Below are positions 34,906 to 44,542 of a DNA stretch of 50,699 nucleotides, piece after piece. Each line of letters starts with the position of its first letter. The first letter of the stretch is position 1. Made by a program: the position numbers and the translations under genes. The notes under the pieces were generated by a model, which worked only from the letters and a program-made list of their open reading frames with translations, did not search any database and was not told the origin of the DNA. Origin of the DNA: Bacillus sp. FJAT-27245 (GTDB lineage Bacteria; Bacillota; Bacilli; Bacillales; Cytobacillaceae); NCBI RefSeq assembly GCF_001273955.1, contig NZ_LIGI01000001.1:2725707-2776405 (forward strand), read 5' to 3'.

Positions 34906-36057
34906 TTACTCCTGGATGAGGCTCAAAACCTTTTTTCCCGCGGCATCAATAATCTTCTCGAACCTGTAGCCATATAGGAATGCTTCTCCGTTTGGTGACG
35001 ATTCAATCGGCTGATTTTCAGCCCCCTCCAACAGAACCTTCCTTCCTCCCCCGAGAGCATGGGAGGCAAGGATGAATCCCTCTGTGTAGGAGTCCGCATC
35101 CCCGCTTTTGACTGGCTCGAAAATGGTAAATTCCTGTTTGCTGCCATTAAAATCCATGAATGGAACGAGCCAGCCTGAGAATCTGCCCAACTGGGGAAGC
35201 TCGAAAGAAAATAATTCACTAAGCCGTGTATCGTAAAACGTAAAAATTGCTTTATCGAGCGCATCACCAGCCGCTCTAATCCCCATAATCAGGTCTTTAT
35301 ACGTTTCGAGATGGTAGAGATTCACGATTTGCGCAGTTGTTTTCTCCCCTTGGATGTCCTGCAGAACGAGCGGCGCGAAAAACGTCGGAGTGTCTTCATC
35401 CCATTCAAGATAGGCATACTTGTCTTTTCCAATCCATTCAACAAACGGATCGGGTATGCCGATCTCATCTACTTTCCTGTCAGCGGCATTCATACGAAAA
35501 GCTTTATAAGTCCAATCCTCATTAAAAGCGACAATCAGCAGGTCATCTTCTCGATAGGGGTTCCATTCGCTATGCAGTTCTGACGATGGAAAGGACTGGT
35601 TTGCCAATTCATTGCCGGTTGTATCATATATAGTTACAACCGCTTCATAAGAAGATGGGGAAGTATGGACCATCAGCCTTGTTTTTTGGGGATTGATAGA
35701 GACAGTAACTATCGGATATCCGGTCGTTACTATTAATTCGCTTTCCCCCTTTTCCAGGGAATAGCGATAAAGGTTGGAGCTAGAAGATAAATTGGAGGCA
35801 AAAATGATTTCGTTGTCACTAAGCCATCCGAACACCTTGAAAAACTCTCCTTCCGGCACTTTAAGCGGAAGCTTCCAGCCTTCCCTCGGGTTCGCCGGCT
35901 GCCCCTCCTCCACTGCCGGATTTCCGGCATGTTCGGTGGGCCGTGCCTTCTCTTTTGGATGCGAACAGGACGCCAGGGAAAAGAAAAGGAGGCAAATGAA
36001 TAGTAGCCTGGCAGGTGCTGAAAATTGATTGGATATGTTACGCAGACTTTCGCCCAT
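34906..36057 (-). CDS. yqgU: YqgU-like lipoprotein, probable beta-propeller
   Basis: 383 residues. The lipobox is FSLASC (Cys31), preceded by a hydrophobic signal, so it is anchored outside the cytoplasmic membrane. A Pro/Glu-rich linker (about 33-60) is followed by about 320 residues with repeated patterns such as GWLSDNEIIFAS, YRYSLEKGE and NPYREDDLLIVAF, typical of propeller-like folds. No enzymatic motif is seen. The gene lies between yqgW and yqgT, where B. subtilis has yqgU, which supports the name; the role is unknown. Confidence 0.82.
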   Translation of the reverse strand: MGESLRNISNQFSAPARLLFICLLFFSLASCSHPKEKARPTEHAGNPAVEEGQPANPREGWKLPLKVPEGEFFKVFGWLSDNEIIFASNLSSSSNLYRYSLEKGESELIVTTGYPIVTVSINPQKTRLMVHTSPSSYEAVVTIYDTTGNELANQSFPSSELHSEWNPYREDDLLIVAFNEDWTYKAFRMNAADRKVDEIGIPDPFVEWIGKDKYAYLEWDEDTPTFFAPLVLQDIQGEKTTAQIVNLYHLETYKDLIMGIRAAGDALDKAIFTFYDTRLSELFSFELPQLGRFSGWLVPFMDFNGSKQEFTIFEPVKSGDADSYTEGFILASHALGGGRKVLLEGAENQPIESSPNGEAFLYGYRFEKIIDAAGKKVLSLIQE

Positions 36058-36139
36058 TTCCTTCCCCCTTTTTAGCAGATATTTATTAGACGATTTACCA
36101 ACGCCAATAGTTTCATATTATTTTGTTTTTCTCACTATT

Positions 36140-37321
36140 TTAAAAAGGTTCTCCTATTGCATATAGAAAAATCCCGGAGACATCCCGATATACTTTATTA
36201 AATTGCGAAAGCGGCAAAGGATTAATACCCTTCCCAAGCTCAATTGTAAACCCTGGACGTTCGTATTCCTGAATGAACCAGTCCTTGAATCCGGCGTGGC
36301 TGTCGATTGTTTGGACCGCCCTGTATCCGCTTAGCCGGGTGAATTCCGCGGCAATGGACGAGGAAACTGCGGGCTCTTTCCCTCCATACCCCCAGTAAAA
36401 CTCTTCGCCCTGCGTATGGAATGCGACCACCATATCAAAGCCGCTGTTTACTGCGAGGCTGGCGAGTGCGACAGCTTCCGGCTCGGACAGCGGAGAAGTT
36501 CCGGGGAAATCACGGGGGGCGGGAGACTTTGGCTCCTTGCGTTCTTTCTCTATTTCCCAATTGGCGGGGAACTGATTATTCAGGTCCACCCCCCTGATGT
36601 TCGCTTTCCAGCCGGAAAAATCTTTTTTGCCATCATTTATTGCCGTTAGCATCCCATCCAAGTCCGGAGGCGGACCGTGCAAGACAAGGTCTACTCCATC
36701 GGGATTCACCATCGGAACGACCGAAAGCTCGGTGGTTTCAAAAATCGATATCGCTTCTTTTCCCAATAAAGTTCGATTGCCGCAAAGGGCAAGCAAATAC
36801 ATATTAACAAGTTCCATAAGGATTCCGCTAGTAATCCATTCGTTTGCATGGAAAGACCCATTAAAATGGATCTTTCGGCTTCCGCTCCCAATTTTCAGTT
36901 CCCAAATCGGTTTCCCTAAAACACTTCTGCCAATCACCGAGGCTTTTGCAAATGGATAGGTTTCTGTCAGTGCTTCCAGATCCCTTTCAAGAGTTTCAGA
37001 ACAGTATTTCGCCCTGCCAATCAGAACCGGGGCTGTTACCCTATAGGGAATGAGAATGCTCCTATCGTTATTTTTCAGGTTACCGCCATTCAAAAGGTGT
37101 ATGCCTTCCGGATCAATAAGCAAACTGGAAGCCACCGAGTCTAATGCCTCCCCATTTTTCAAATCATAACGCATCCCGGTAAAACCGGGGATACGAATCT
37201 CCCCCTCCATTTCCAAATGGACTCTGCCAGGGCCATTGGATTCACGGATCAGTTCAGGATGCAAACGAAACATACGTCCATAATCTGCTGGAGTCTTGCC
37301 AGGCAGTCCGCTGATGAGCAT
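36140..37321 (-). CDS. yqgT: M14-family gamma-D-glutamyl-L-diamino acid endopeptidase-like YqgT
   Basis: 393 residues: an N-terminal LysM-like region (about 55-97) and an M14 zinc carboxypeptidase domain. The zinc ligands are in FHANEW (H and E) and AFHTQG (H), and the catalytic glutamate is in FTIELG near the C terminus. VVPMVNPDGVDL is the substrate-side signature. Relatives cut the gamma-D-Glu-diaminopimelate bond of peptidoglycan peptides during spore germination or wall recycling. No signal peptide is evident, so it probably acts in the cytoplasm or developing spore. Confidence 0.9.
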   Translation of the reverse strand: MLISGLPGKTPADYGRMFRLHPELIRESNGPGRVHLEMEGEIRIPGFTGMRYDLKNGEALDSVASSLLIDPEGIHLLNGGNLKNNDRSILIPYRVTAPVLIGRAKYCSETLERDLEALTETYPFAKASVIGRSVLGKPIWELKIGSGSRKIHFNGSFHANEWITSGILMELVNMYLLALCGNRTLLGKEAISIFETTELSVVPMVNPDGVDLVLHGPPPDLDGMLTAINDGKKDFSGWKANIRGVDLNNQFPANWEIEKERKEPKSPAPRDFPGTSPLSEPEAVALASLAVNSGFDMVVAFHTQGEEFYWGYGGKEPAVSSSIAAEFTRLSGYRAVQTIDSHAGFKDWFIQEYERPGFTIELGKGINPLPLSQFNKVYRDVSGIFLYAIGEPF

Positions 37322-37610
37322 GATTTTCCCCCTAGCCCATGATTGCCTTCACGCGTTGGTTCATTAAAATGTATGAAAATAACAGGGATTCATGCAATTC
37401 ACTAAAAGAAGATTTAACGCAGTCGGCAGCCGGTACTTCTGGCACTAAAGGATGGCTTAGCGTCCGAACAGCAGCCGGCACCCCCAACAGTACATCGATC
37501 ACTAAAAGAATATCTAGCCCCGAACTGCTGTTGAAAGCACGTCCTTTGGGCACTTAAAGAAGGATAACCACAACTTATGTTGAAGAGCTAAGTAACGAAC
37601 AAGATGCGCA

Positions 37611-37707
37611 AGCGCCTTGGTCAGCCCCGACCAGCATAAGACGGGGCCCGCAGGATGGGCCTGCCCTCCGGAGGGAACCGGCTTATGACCTCGAGGGGCT
37701 AGGCGCT
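37611..37707. repeat. Long imperfect inverted repeat (REP-like structured element)
   Basis: Outer arms AGCGCCT (37611-37617) and AGGCGCT (37701-37707), then AGCCCC/GGGGCT (37623-37628 with 37695-37700) and CATAAG/CTTATG (37635-37640 with 37682-37687). Inside are two small hairpins, GCAGG-ATGGG-CCTGC (37650-37664) and CCCTCCGGAGGG (37664-37675). GC content is above the surroundings. Similar elements are scattered in Bacillaceae intergenic regions. Confidence 0.75.
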
Positions 37708-37778
37708 GGAGCTGGATTACAATAACTTAATTCGAGTTATCACAAGGTTCAATTCTATAATTTACTAGACAAATAAAA

Positions 37779-37800
37779 AGGCCCCTCAAAAGGGAGCCTT
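37779..37800 (-). terminator. Rho-independent terminator of glcK
   Basis: Minus-strand hairpin AAGGCTCCCT-TTTG-AGGGGCCTT followed by TTTATTTG, 14 bases after the glcK stop codon. Confidence 0.85.
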
Positions 37801-37813
37801 CATGCAACATTCT

Positions 37814-38782
37814 CTATAGTGACAGCCGATTCTTGATGAGCCACGCGGCGCCGATGACTCCCGCATCATTTCCTAGCGTCGCCAAAGCAATCGTTGTTGT
37901 TTCCCCCACCCTTTTGAAGGCATAGCGGGCAAACTGTTCCCTAACCCTATTTATTAGAATATCACCCGCGCGCGAAACCCCTCCGCCCAGGACAATCTTC
38001 TCTGGATTAAGCGTATTGGCTACATTCGCAAGAACGAGGCCAAGATGGAAGGCAACCTCGTCCACAATCCGCCCAGAAGCCAAATCTCCATCTCTAGCAC
38101 TATCAAATACATCTTTCGCACTAACAATCCCATTGGCTGCAAAGATATCAGCCAACCTTCCTTTCTCTCCCTTATTGACGGACTCCATTGCCAGCCTTAC
38201 GATGCCCGTAGCCGATGCGATGGTTTCAAGGCAGCCTGTTTTTCCGCAATTGCATTGGGCGCCGCCGCCGGGAATAGAAGTAATATGGCCAATTTCACCA
38301 GCAGCCCCGCTTACTCCCTGAACAATATGGCCATTGGCAATGACACCGCCGCCTACCCCCGTTCCCAAGGTCACGCAGACGAGGTCTTTCGCTCCATCAC
38401 CGGCCCCCTTCCACATTTCTCCGATTGCGGCGCAATTTGCATCATTATCAATAGCCGCCGGAAGGGACATTTCCACTTCTAGGATTTGCCGCAATGGATA
38501 ATTTTCCTTCAACCCAAGATTGACCGCGTTATATAGGACGCCTGTGGCATAATTGACCGGTCCCGGAGCACCCATTCCAATACCCGCAAGCTTCTCCTTG
38601 CCCTGCCCTATTGCATCCAGTCGATCATCGATGGATTTTGCTATATTAAGGACAATATTCCTGCCTTCATTCGAATTGTCGGTAGCGATTTCCCATTTGT
38701 CGATAATTTCGCCATAGGAAGATATAAATGCAATCTTCGTTGTTGTTCCTCCCAAGTCGATTCCTGCCAACCATTTTTCCAT
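37814..38782 (-). CDS. glcK: ROK-family glucokinase
   Basis: 322 residues from the ATG reading [23 protein letters not shown] is spaced about 6 bases from it, which favours this over a GTG two codons earlier. The ATP-binding motif is DLGGTTTK and the ROK signature with the zinc-binding cysteines is [10 protein letters not shown]. The catalytic aspartate is in [11 protein letters not shown]. It phosphorylates glucose to glucose 6-phosphate in the cytoplasm. It follows yqgQ by two bases and ends at a terminator. Confidence 0.95.
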   Translation of the reverse strand: MEKWLAGIDLGGTTTKIAFISSYGEIIDKWEIATDNSNEGRNIVLNIAKSIDDRLDAIGQGKEKLAGIGMGAPGPVNYATGVLYNAVNLGLKENYPLRQILEVEMSLPAAIDNDANCAAIGEMWKGAGDGAKDLVCVTLGTGVGGGVIANGHIVQGVSGAAGEIGHITSIPGGGAQCNCGKTGCLETIASATGIVRLAMESVNKGEKGRLADIFAANGIVSAKDVFDSARDGDLASGRIVDEVAFHLGLVLANVANTLNPEKIVLGGGVSRAGDILINRVREQFARYAFKRVGETTTIALATLGNDAGVIGAAWLIKNRLSL

Positions 38783-38784
38783 GT

Positions 38785-39003
38785 TCACTCACCCGTTTTT
38801 TTGTTGTTTTTTTCTTTTTCCAATTGTATTTCCTGCCGCAAGAGCATGATGGCATTTTGGAATTCCCCGTGTTCAATTAGCTGGGAATTGTACAATTCGA
38901 TCAGTTCTTCTTCCATGAGTTCCAAGTCGGCGACCCTGTCACCCACATACATAATGGCACCGTACTTTTTCAGGAATTGCTGGATGTCATAAATGGTTTT
39001 CAC
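38785..39003 (-). CDS. yqgQ: DUF910 protein YqgQ
   Basis: 72 residues from a GTG ([15 protein letters not shown]); GAGGGG lies 7 bases before it, which is better than the ATG five codons earlier. It has the DUF910 pattern [18 protein letters not shown] and two likely helices packed as a small cytoplasmic bundle. It lies between yqgP and glcK, as in B. subtilis. Function unknown. Confidence 0.9.
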   Translation of the reverse strand: MKTIYDIQQFLKKYGAIMYVGDRVADLELMEEELIELYNSQLIEHGEFQNAIMLLRQEIQLEKEKNNKKTGE

Positions 39004-39054
39004 GTAATTTCCCCTCAATCTCCATGCTTAAAGTAACTTCAAAAATCATTCCAG

Positions 39055-40617
39055 TTAAGCTCCCCGCTGGGCAGAGAGCGCTTTGTCAATTTCATCAACA
39101 AGATTTTGATATTCCTTTTGTCCCGGTTTCAGGCCCGCCGCTTTTTCGGCATGCTTTTTCGCGGAAACAAGATCCCGCTCTTCGAGGTAGAGGAGCGCGA
39201 GATTAAAATGAGCTTCCGGAAAGCTGTCATCCAAGGCAATCGCTTTTAGCAAATGGGCCTTGGCATCGGCAAATTTTTGCAATTTGATTTCCGTATAGGA
39301 AAGCAGAAAGTAGGTCTTCTCGGATACTTCGGTTTCTTTCTCATATTTACGAAGAATGGAGTAAGCTTCATTATAATCCTTTTGGTTCACTTGTTCTTCC
39401 GCATGCAGGATGACGGAATGTTCATCCCTTGGCCCAAGCCCTTCCTTGAAACCATGCTGCACCATTGCCGCAGCCAGCAGAATCGATACCGCAGCAAAAA
39501 CGATTTGACTTAATAGCTTTTTCTTTTTCGGAAAATGGACAATGCCCGCTCCAAGGAATCCCGCGGCAAGGCCGCCAAGATGCCCGGCGTTATCCACCAT
39601 AGAAACCGAAAATCCGAAAGCGAGGTTGACAATGATGATTAAAAAGACTGTATGGCCCATTGTCCTGAAAAAAAGACGCGGGTAAACCATCCCGAAATAG
39701 AGAAGCGCCCCAAGGCAGCCAAAAATCGCCCCACTCGCTCCAGCCGATACCTCATGGCTGAAAAGAAAGCTGGCGAGCGACCCGCCAAAACCGGCAAACA
39801 AGTAAACAAACAAAAATCGCGCGCTCCCAAGAATCCTTTCCACTGCTGTCCCGACAAAATAAAGCCCCAGTGTATTCATCGCCAAGTGAAGAAAGCCAAT
39901 ATGAAGAAAAACGGGGGTAATAAATCTCCACCATTCCCCTTCCAAAATTAACGGATTGAATTTCGCCCCAAATTTTATGAGCGTGTTTGGATTTGTACTT
40001 CCTCCATAAAATTCAAGCATTAAAAACACCAGTACCTGCAAGGCCATGAAAAAGTAGGTGAAAATCGGCCTTCCCGCTTTAAAAATGGCCTGTTCCCGCC
40101 TGGCCGCGTTTTCGGCGAACTCCAACGTCCTGCGCCTTGTCTCAGCGGCATCCCCGTAATTAGGCCCCTCCATATTGCTTAAATCAAGGGAGCTGGCATC
40201 CACAAAACCGGTTAGCCGTTCCAGCGCTTGTCCATAAATTCCGTTTGCAAACAGGATTGTGTGGACCGACGTTTCAGAAACCCTGTCCCGATAAATAAAT
40301 GGCTCAAGCAACACTTGCTGGTAATCATCTACAGGAGGATGCTCGCTTACATAAACATTGAGGATCCGCAAATTTTTAATGCGCAACTGGCTCCTGATTC
40401 TCGCCCCCGTCGCCGCGGTCAGCTCCATATCCCGTTGCATTCTGTTGCTCCAGTCAAAACCCTCACGGTAGAGACGGATAATAGGGGCCTCGGCGGATTC
40501 GCCTTTTTCCAGCCAGAGCTCTTTTTCATCCGGAAACAATTTCACAATCCTGTAGCCTGAGTGAATGATAAATAATTCCGCAAGCTTCCAAAATAAAATT
40601 TCTTCCTGAGTGTTCAA
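39055..40617 (-). CDS. yqgP: Rhomboid intramembrane protease YqgP (GluP)
   Basis: 520 residues: a cytoplasmic N-terminal domain (about 1-180), a rhomboid core with about seven membrane segments (about 182-385), and C-terminal TPR repeats (about 400-515). The catalytic serine is S295 in GASGAIFG and the histidine is H346 in DNAGHLGG. Oxyanion-loop residues are in HIGFLHLAMN (H239, N248). B. subtilis YqgP cleaves the magnesium transporter MgtE when manganese or zinc is high, and recruits FtsH. The gene is upstream of yqgQ and glcK by about 50 bases. Confidence 0.95.
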   Translation of the reverse strand: MNTQEEILFWKLAELFIIHSGYRIVKLFPDEKELWLEKGESAEAPIIRLYREGFDWSNRMQRDMELTAATGARIRSQLRIKNLRILNVYVSEHPPVDDYQQVLLEPFIYRDRVSETSVHTILFANGIYGQALERLTGFVDASSLDLSNMEGPNYGDAAETRRRTLEFAENAARREQAIFKAGRPIFTYFFMALQVLVFLMLEFYGGSTNPNTLIKFGAKFNPLILEGEWWRFITPVFLHIGFLHLAMNTLGLYFVGTAVERILGSARFLFVYLFAGFGGSLASFLFSHEVSAGASGAIFGCLGALLYFGMVYPRLFFRTMGHTVFLIIIVNLAFGFSVSMVDNAGHLGGLAAGFLGAGIVHFPKKKKLLSQIVFAAVSILLAAAMVQHGFKEGLGPRDEHSVILHAEEQVNQKDYNEAYSILRKYEKETEVSEKTYFLLSYTEIKLQKFADAKAHLLKAIALDDSFPEAHFNLALLYLEERDLVSAKKHAEKAAGLKPGQKEYQNLVDEIDKALSAQRGA

Positions 40618-40718
40618 AAAACTTCCCTGCTTTCCCGAGGCTTCTTGTTGTATAAGTAAGCCTTATCTCACTACCATTATAATCGAAGTCAGGTTGAACT
40701 AATACTAATAAGAGAAAG

Positions 40719-40748
40719 AGCCGGACCGGCTTATAGCCGGTTCGGCTC
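40719..40748 (-). terminator. Terminator overlapping the end of the 64-residue gene
   Basis: GAGCCG..CCGGC-TTATA-GCCGG..CGGCTC hairpin. On the minus strand it is followed by TTTCTCTT. The stop codon at 40731-40733 lies in its loop. Confidence 0.75.
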
Positions 40749-40925
40749 TCCAAATACAGAATCCATCATTCTTCTTTTTACCCCAGGCATGCCCATAATT
40801 GTCCGGACAGCCGCTTTCCTAACCCAGCCTGTGCCGAGCAGGATGTTCATTAGCCTGTACCTGTTCCTGTAAATCAGGTACCCCGCCGCGCTGAACATAA
40901 CGGCGGATGAAATCGCCTTATTCAT
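40731..40925 (-). CDS. Small membrane-associated protein, unknown function
   Basis: 64 residues that I cannot name. An N-terminal hydrophobic stretch (about 5-18, AVMFSAAGYLIYR) is followed by a basic half rich in Arg and Lys (RNRYRLMN, RKAAVRTIMGMPGVKRRMMD). The start has AGGGAGG spaced well before the ATG, which supports translation. It lies between ldh and yqgP on the same strand. The region before it can fold to hide that ribosome binding site. Confidence 0.75.
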   Translation of the reverse strand: MNKAISSAVMFSAAGYLIYRNRYRLMNILLGTGWVRKAAVRTIMGMPGVKRRMMDSVFGEPNRL

Positions 40926-40931
40926 ATTACC

Positions 40932-40967
40932 AACCTCCCTTTTTATCGTTTCCCGAAGGAGGAGGTT
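40932..40967 (-). promoter_or_regulatory. Hairpin that could hide the ribosome binding site of the 64-residue gene
   Basis: On the minus strand AACCTCC (40967-40961) can pair with GGAGGTT (40938-40932), which is the ribosome binding site of the following gene. The loop is 22 bases. Confidence 0.35.
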
Positions 40968-40989
40968 TATACGAAAAGGCTTATTGATG

Positions 40990-41976
<987 letters not shown>

Positions 41977-42015
41977 TTATACACATTCCACTAGTGTCCC
42001 ATGCCGGATGAACTA

Positions 42016-42795
42016 TTAAAGGACAAAGTACGTTCCAACTACGGCCGCGGCGCAGGATAAAAAGTTGACCACATCATTATCGAGCAGGGCGCTTCCCTTT
42101 ATTTTTTCTGTAGCTGCCCCGCAATGGCGGGCTTTCTCGGTCTCAAGCCCGCAAACGCGACATTTGTATGATACTTGAAAATAGGCGCCGAGAAACGTAT
42201 CGACAACGTTCCCCATGAACCCGGAAATAAAAATAATCCAACCGGCATGGTATGGCAGATTGAAGAGGCAGCTGGCAACAACCGCAATGAATCCGGCTCC
42301 AGCCAAGGCCGCACCTGTACCGAGCAGGCTGACAGCGCCAGAGGTCCCGCGTTCGGCCCGCTTAAACCCTTTAATGCTAATTGGATCGCTTTTGCCAATG
42401 GGCCCTATTTCCGATGCCCACGTATCCGAATTGGCGCTGGCAATTGCGGCAGCATAACAGGTAAGCCAGACCGGGTTCCCTGTTGCGAGGAATATTCCGC
42501 TGCAAATAGCGGCCGGACCGCCATTCGCGGCGACCTGCCTCCAGTCACGCGTGGCCCCTTTTGCAAGCTTTTCATCCATTGCCGACTTGCTTTTCGCTTT
42601 AAATTTCGACCATAGGCTAGATGAAGCGAAGAAAGCCCCAAGCAGGACAAGCCCCTCGGCTCCCGCGCCCGCCAAGGTGATAAACCCGATTCCTACTGCA
42701 CCCATCGCACCTGTCACAGTAAGCGCGTTAAGCTTCCATCCTGTCCATGCCGCCGCAAAAATCAGGATTGTGCAAAAAATCATTGCCGGAGTCAT
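42016..42795 (-). CDS. DUF92 family membrane protein
   Basis: 259 residues with six to seven membrane segments. The DUF92/TMEM19 signatures are GAFFASSSLWSKFK, CYAAAIASANSDTWASEIG, SLLGTGAALAG and GFMGNVVDTFLGAYFQ. It overlaps the yqgN stop by 4 bases, so it is translationally coupled to the folate enzyme gene. The family may include prenyl-lipid or CDP-type enzymes (a relation to phytol kinase has been noted), but no activity can be assigned here. Confidence 0.9.
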   Translation of the reverse strand: MTPAMIFCTILIFAAAWTGWKLNALTVTGAMGAVGIGFITLAGAGAEGLVLLGAFFASSSLWSKFKAKSKSAMDEKLAKGATRDWRQVAANGGPAAICSGIFLATGNPVWLTCYAAAIASANSDTWASEIGPIGKSDPISIKGFKRAERGTSGAVSLLGTGAALAGAGFIAVVASCLFNLPYHAGWIIFISGFMGNVVDTFLGAYFQVSYKCRVCGLETEKARHCGAATEKIKGSALLDNDVVNFLSCAAAVVGTYFVL

Positions 42796-43355
42796 TTGTG
42801 AAAATCCGCCTCTTCCGTCAAAATGAGCCCAACCGGCCTATCATGCTCCTCGATTGGAAGCTGTTCAACGATTTGGCAGTTGAAGGCAAGCGATGCCGTT
42901 TCCCCTTTGTAACGAGCAAGGAAACGGTCATAATAGCCACCTCCGAAACCAAGCCTGTATCCATCGCGGGTAAACGCCAGCCCGGGAACAACGAGCAGGC
43001 TAATATCATTCAAGTCTGCGTGCTCGGTCTGTTCTACTATTGGCTCCAAAAGCCCATAGTAAACCTTCTCGAGTTGAGAAAAATCGGTAAGATACCGGAA
43101 CTGCATTTCCCTTGTAGCAGGGAGGCACTTCGGAACAGCGATACGCTTTCCTTCCCGCCAGGCTTTTTCAATAATTCCGTATGTATCAACTTCAGGCGGC
43201 CTGGAAATGGTAATGCCGATTACCTGGGCTTTCTCCCATACGGGATTCCCGAAGAAGTTAGAAGCGATTCGTTCTGAACGCTCACGGTATTCCCCATCGG
43301 CCATTGATTTGAGGCGCTCCATCATGGCCTGTCGCGAATTCTGCTTTTCTTCCAT
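42792..43355 (-). CDS. yqgN: 5-formyltetrahydrofolate cyclo-ligase
   Basis: 187 residues with the family signature VVPGLAFTRDGYRLGFGGGYYDRFL, which binds ATP, and an N-terminal ARR-type arginine-rich helix region (RSERIASNFF). It converts 5-formyl-THF to 5,10-methenyl-THF with ATP, a salvage step of one-carbon metabolism that ties in with the glycine cleavage enzymes elsewhere in the window. It overlaps the DUF92 gene by 4 bases. Confidence 0.94.
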   Translation of the reverse strand: MEEKQNSRQAMMERLKSMADGEYRERSERIASNFFGNPVWEKAQVIGITISRPPEVDTYGIIEKAWREGKRIAVPKCLPATREMQFRYLTDFSQLEKVYYGLLEPIVEQTEHADLNDISLLVVPGLAFTRDGYRLGFGGGYYDRFLARYKGETASLAFNCQIVEQLPIEEHDRPVGLILTEEADFHK

Positions 43356-43393
43356 TTTCCATTCCCCCTATATCTATTTACCTATTTTTAGAC

Positions 43394-43425
43394 AACAAAA
43401 AAAGCAGCAGGAAGCCCCACTGCTT
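43394..43425 (-). terminator. Rho-independent terminator of rpmG
   Basis: AAGCAG and CTGCTT arms with a 12-base loop; on the minus strand the stem is followed by TTTTTTTG. It overlaps the rpmG stop codon. Confidence 0.75.
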
Positions 43426-43573
43426 ATTTTGTTTCGCGATGTAAAGTTGTACGCTTTTCCCTGGAGCAATATTTTTTCAGCTCAAGGCGATCTGGATTAT
43501 TCCGTTTATTTTTCTTAGAAATATAGTTGCGCTCTCCACACTCAGTGCAAGCTAACGTAATATTCACGCGCAT
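43424..43573 (-). CDS. rpmG: Ribosomal protein L33
   Basis: 49 residues: [17 protein letters not shown]...[16 protein letters not shown]. The size and both ends are typical of bL33. It has the first CXXC pair (C9 and C12) but only a single cysteine (C36) in the second half, so it has lost one ligand of the zinc-binding form. It is part of the large ribosomal subunit near the E site. GGAGGG stands before the ATG. It lies between yqgN and the unknown 226-residue gene. Confidence 0.95.
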   Translation of the reverse strand: MRVNITLACTECGERNYISKKNKRNNPDRLELKKYCSREKRTTLHRETK

Positions 43574-43626
43574 TATTATCCCTCCAAACATTCACAGCAT
43601 GTTCGTTATACGACTTTTATATAATA

Positions 43627-44307
43627 TCACTTTTCATTTGCAAATGCTAGTCTGTTTTTTAAAAGTACATTTCTAAGGGAAACCAGCTCATTCTTGTCTT
43701 CCCCTGAAATAAGCCATGACGCCAACCGTACCGTTTTTCCGGGCGGTACTCCAATATCCGTTGAAAGGATGCTGGCGGGATTTCCTTTTGCCAAAGGAGA
43801 ATATTTTAGGGTGCCCTTCCCTATATCCTCCCATATACTGTCTGAACTTATATGCCAGGACGGGATGACTGTTGCCTCCCACTTTGCATCTTCCACTGGA
43901 AGGCCGCCAACGAGGAACATCTTCTCCCCCGCAAGATGGAAAATCGTTTGGTCGGCGGGGGCGATAAAGGAAAAGTGGTTCATAATAAATGTTTTTGGCA
44001 GGTGCATAACCAATAGCTTGATCCTTTTTTCTTCGTTGCCATGATTGCAAATAAAGTAATTCAGGACAGCGATTTTTGAATGGGGGGATTCCTCGGATAC
44101 CTTTAGTGTGAGTTTTTCTTCGTAAAGGAGCGTTTCTCTCGCTTCAAATCGCCCATAGACGTGTCCATTAATCCATAACCCGGTTGCAATGGCGAGTTTT
44201 TCCGCGGGATAGGCAATTCCTTCCGCCGCCAGTTCTGTTTGCCCAGGCCTTGTTTCCGTTTTTGTTTTCAGCATGACCACTACCGCCCTTTTTAGATAAC
44301 TAACCAT
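43627..44307 (-). CDS. Conserved-looking protein of unknown function upstream of rpmG
   Basis: Up to 226 residues; the ATG at 44274 is perhaps the true start, because AAGGGCGG precedes it by about 10 bases. No signal peptide or membrane segment is present. The composition is mixed with many short beta-type stretches (TLKVSEESPHSKIAVLNYF, RIKLLVMHLPKTF). No family motif is recognised. Base composition matches the neighbours, so it appears native. It lies between phoU and rpmG. The 235 bases between it and phoU show a GC-rich inverted repeat around 44429-44456 but no gene. Confidence 0.7.
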   Translation of the reverse strand: MVSYLKRAVVVMLKTKTETRPGQTELAAEGIAYPAEKLAIATGLWINGHVYGRFEARETLLYEEKLTLKVSEESPHSKIAVLNYFICNHGNEEKRIKLLVMHLPKTFIMNHFSFIAPADQTIFHLAGEKMFLVGGLPVEDAKWEATVIPSWHISSDSIWEDIGKGTLKYSPLAKGNPASILSTDIGVPPGKTVRLASWLISGEDKNELVSLRNVLLKNRLAFANEK

Positions 44308-44542
44308 TCTATTCTGCTGAAGGCTGCTTTAATACCGCCAGCTCTCATAAATAATGGTAGCACCTGTCAATAAGGCTTACAATAAACGCAAATTGTCGGA
44401 AATCGCCTGCCCGTACACACACTCTTTCCGGGGGCTAAAAAAATTTTTCCCGGGGCCTTTAGTTCTTTCTCCCCTTCTTTCTTTCGACAAAATGACTGCT
44501 TCTTTTTGCGAATAGGGGACAAATTTCACCATCTGCAATTCC

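Larger units (their letters stand above)
37322..37813. other. Intergenic region between yqgT and glcK
   Basis: 492 bases. No credible gene is present; frames on both strands lack ribosome binding sites and family features. It holds a structured repeat (37611-37707) and the glcK terminator (37779-37800). The stretch 37340-37600 contains recurring CACTAAA-like words but nothing recognisable. Confidence 0.6.

Noticed and set aside
37332-37557. Overlapping 72-73 codon frames on both strands after yqgT
   Set aside because: Neither has a ribosome binding site or a plausible protein composition; they lie in a repeat-containing intergenic region.
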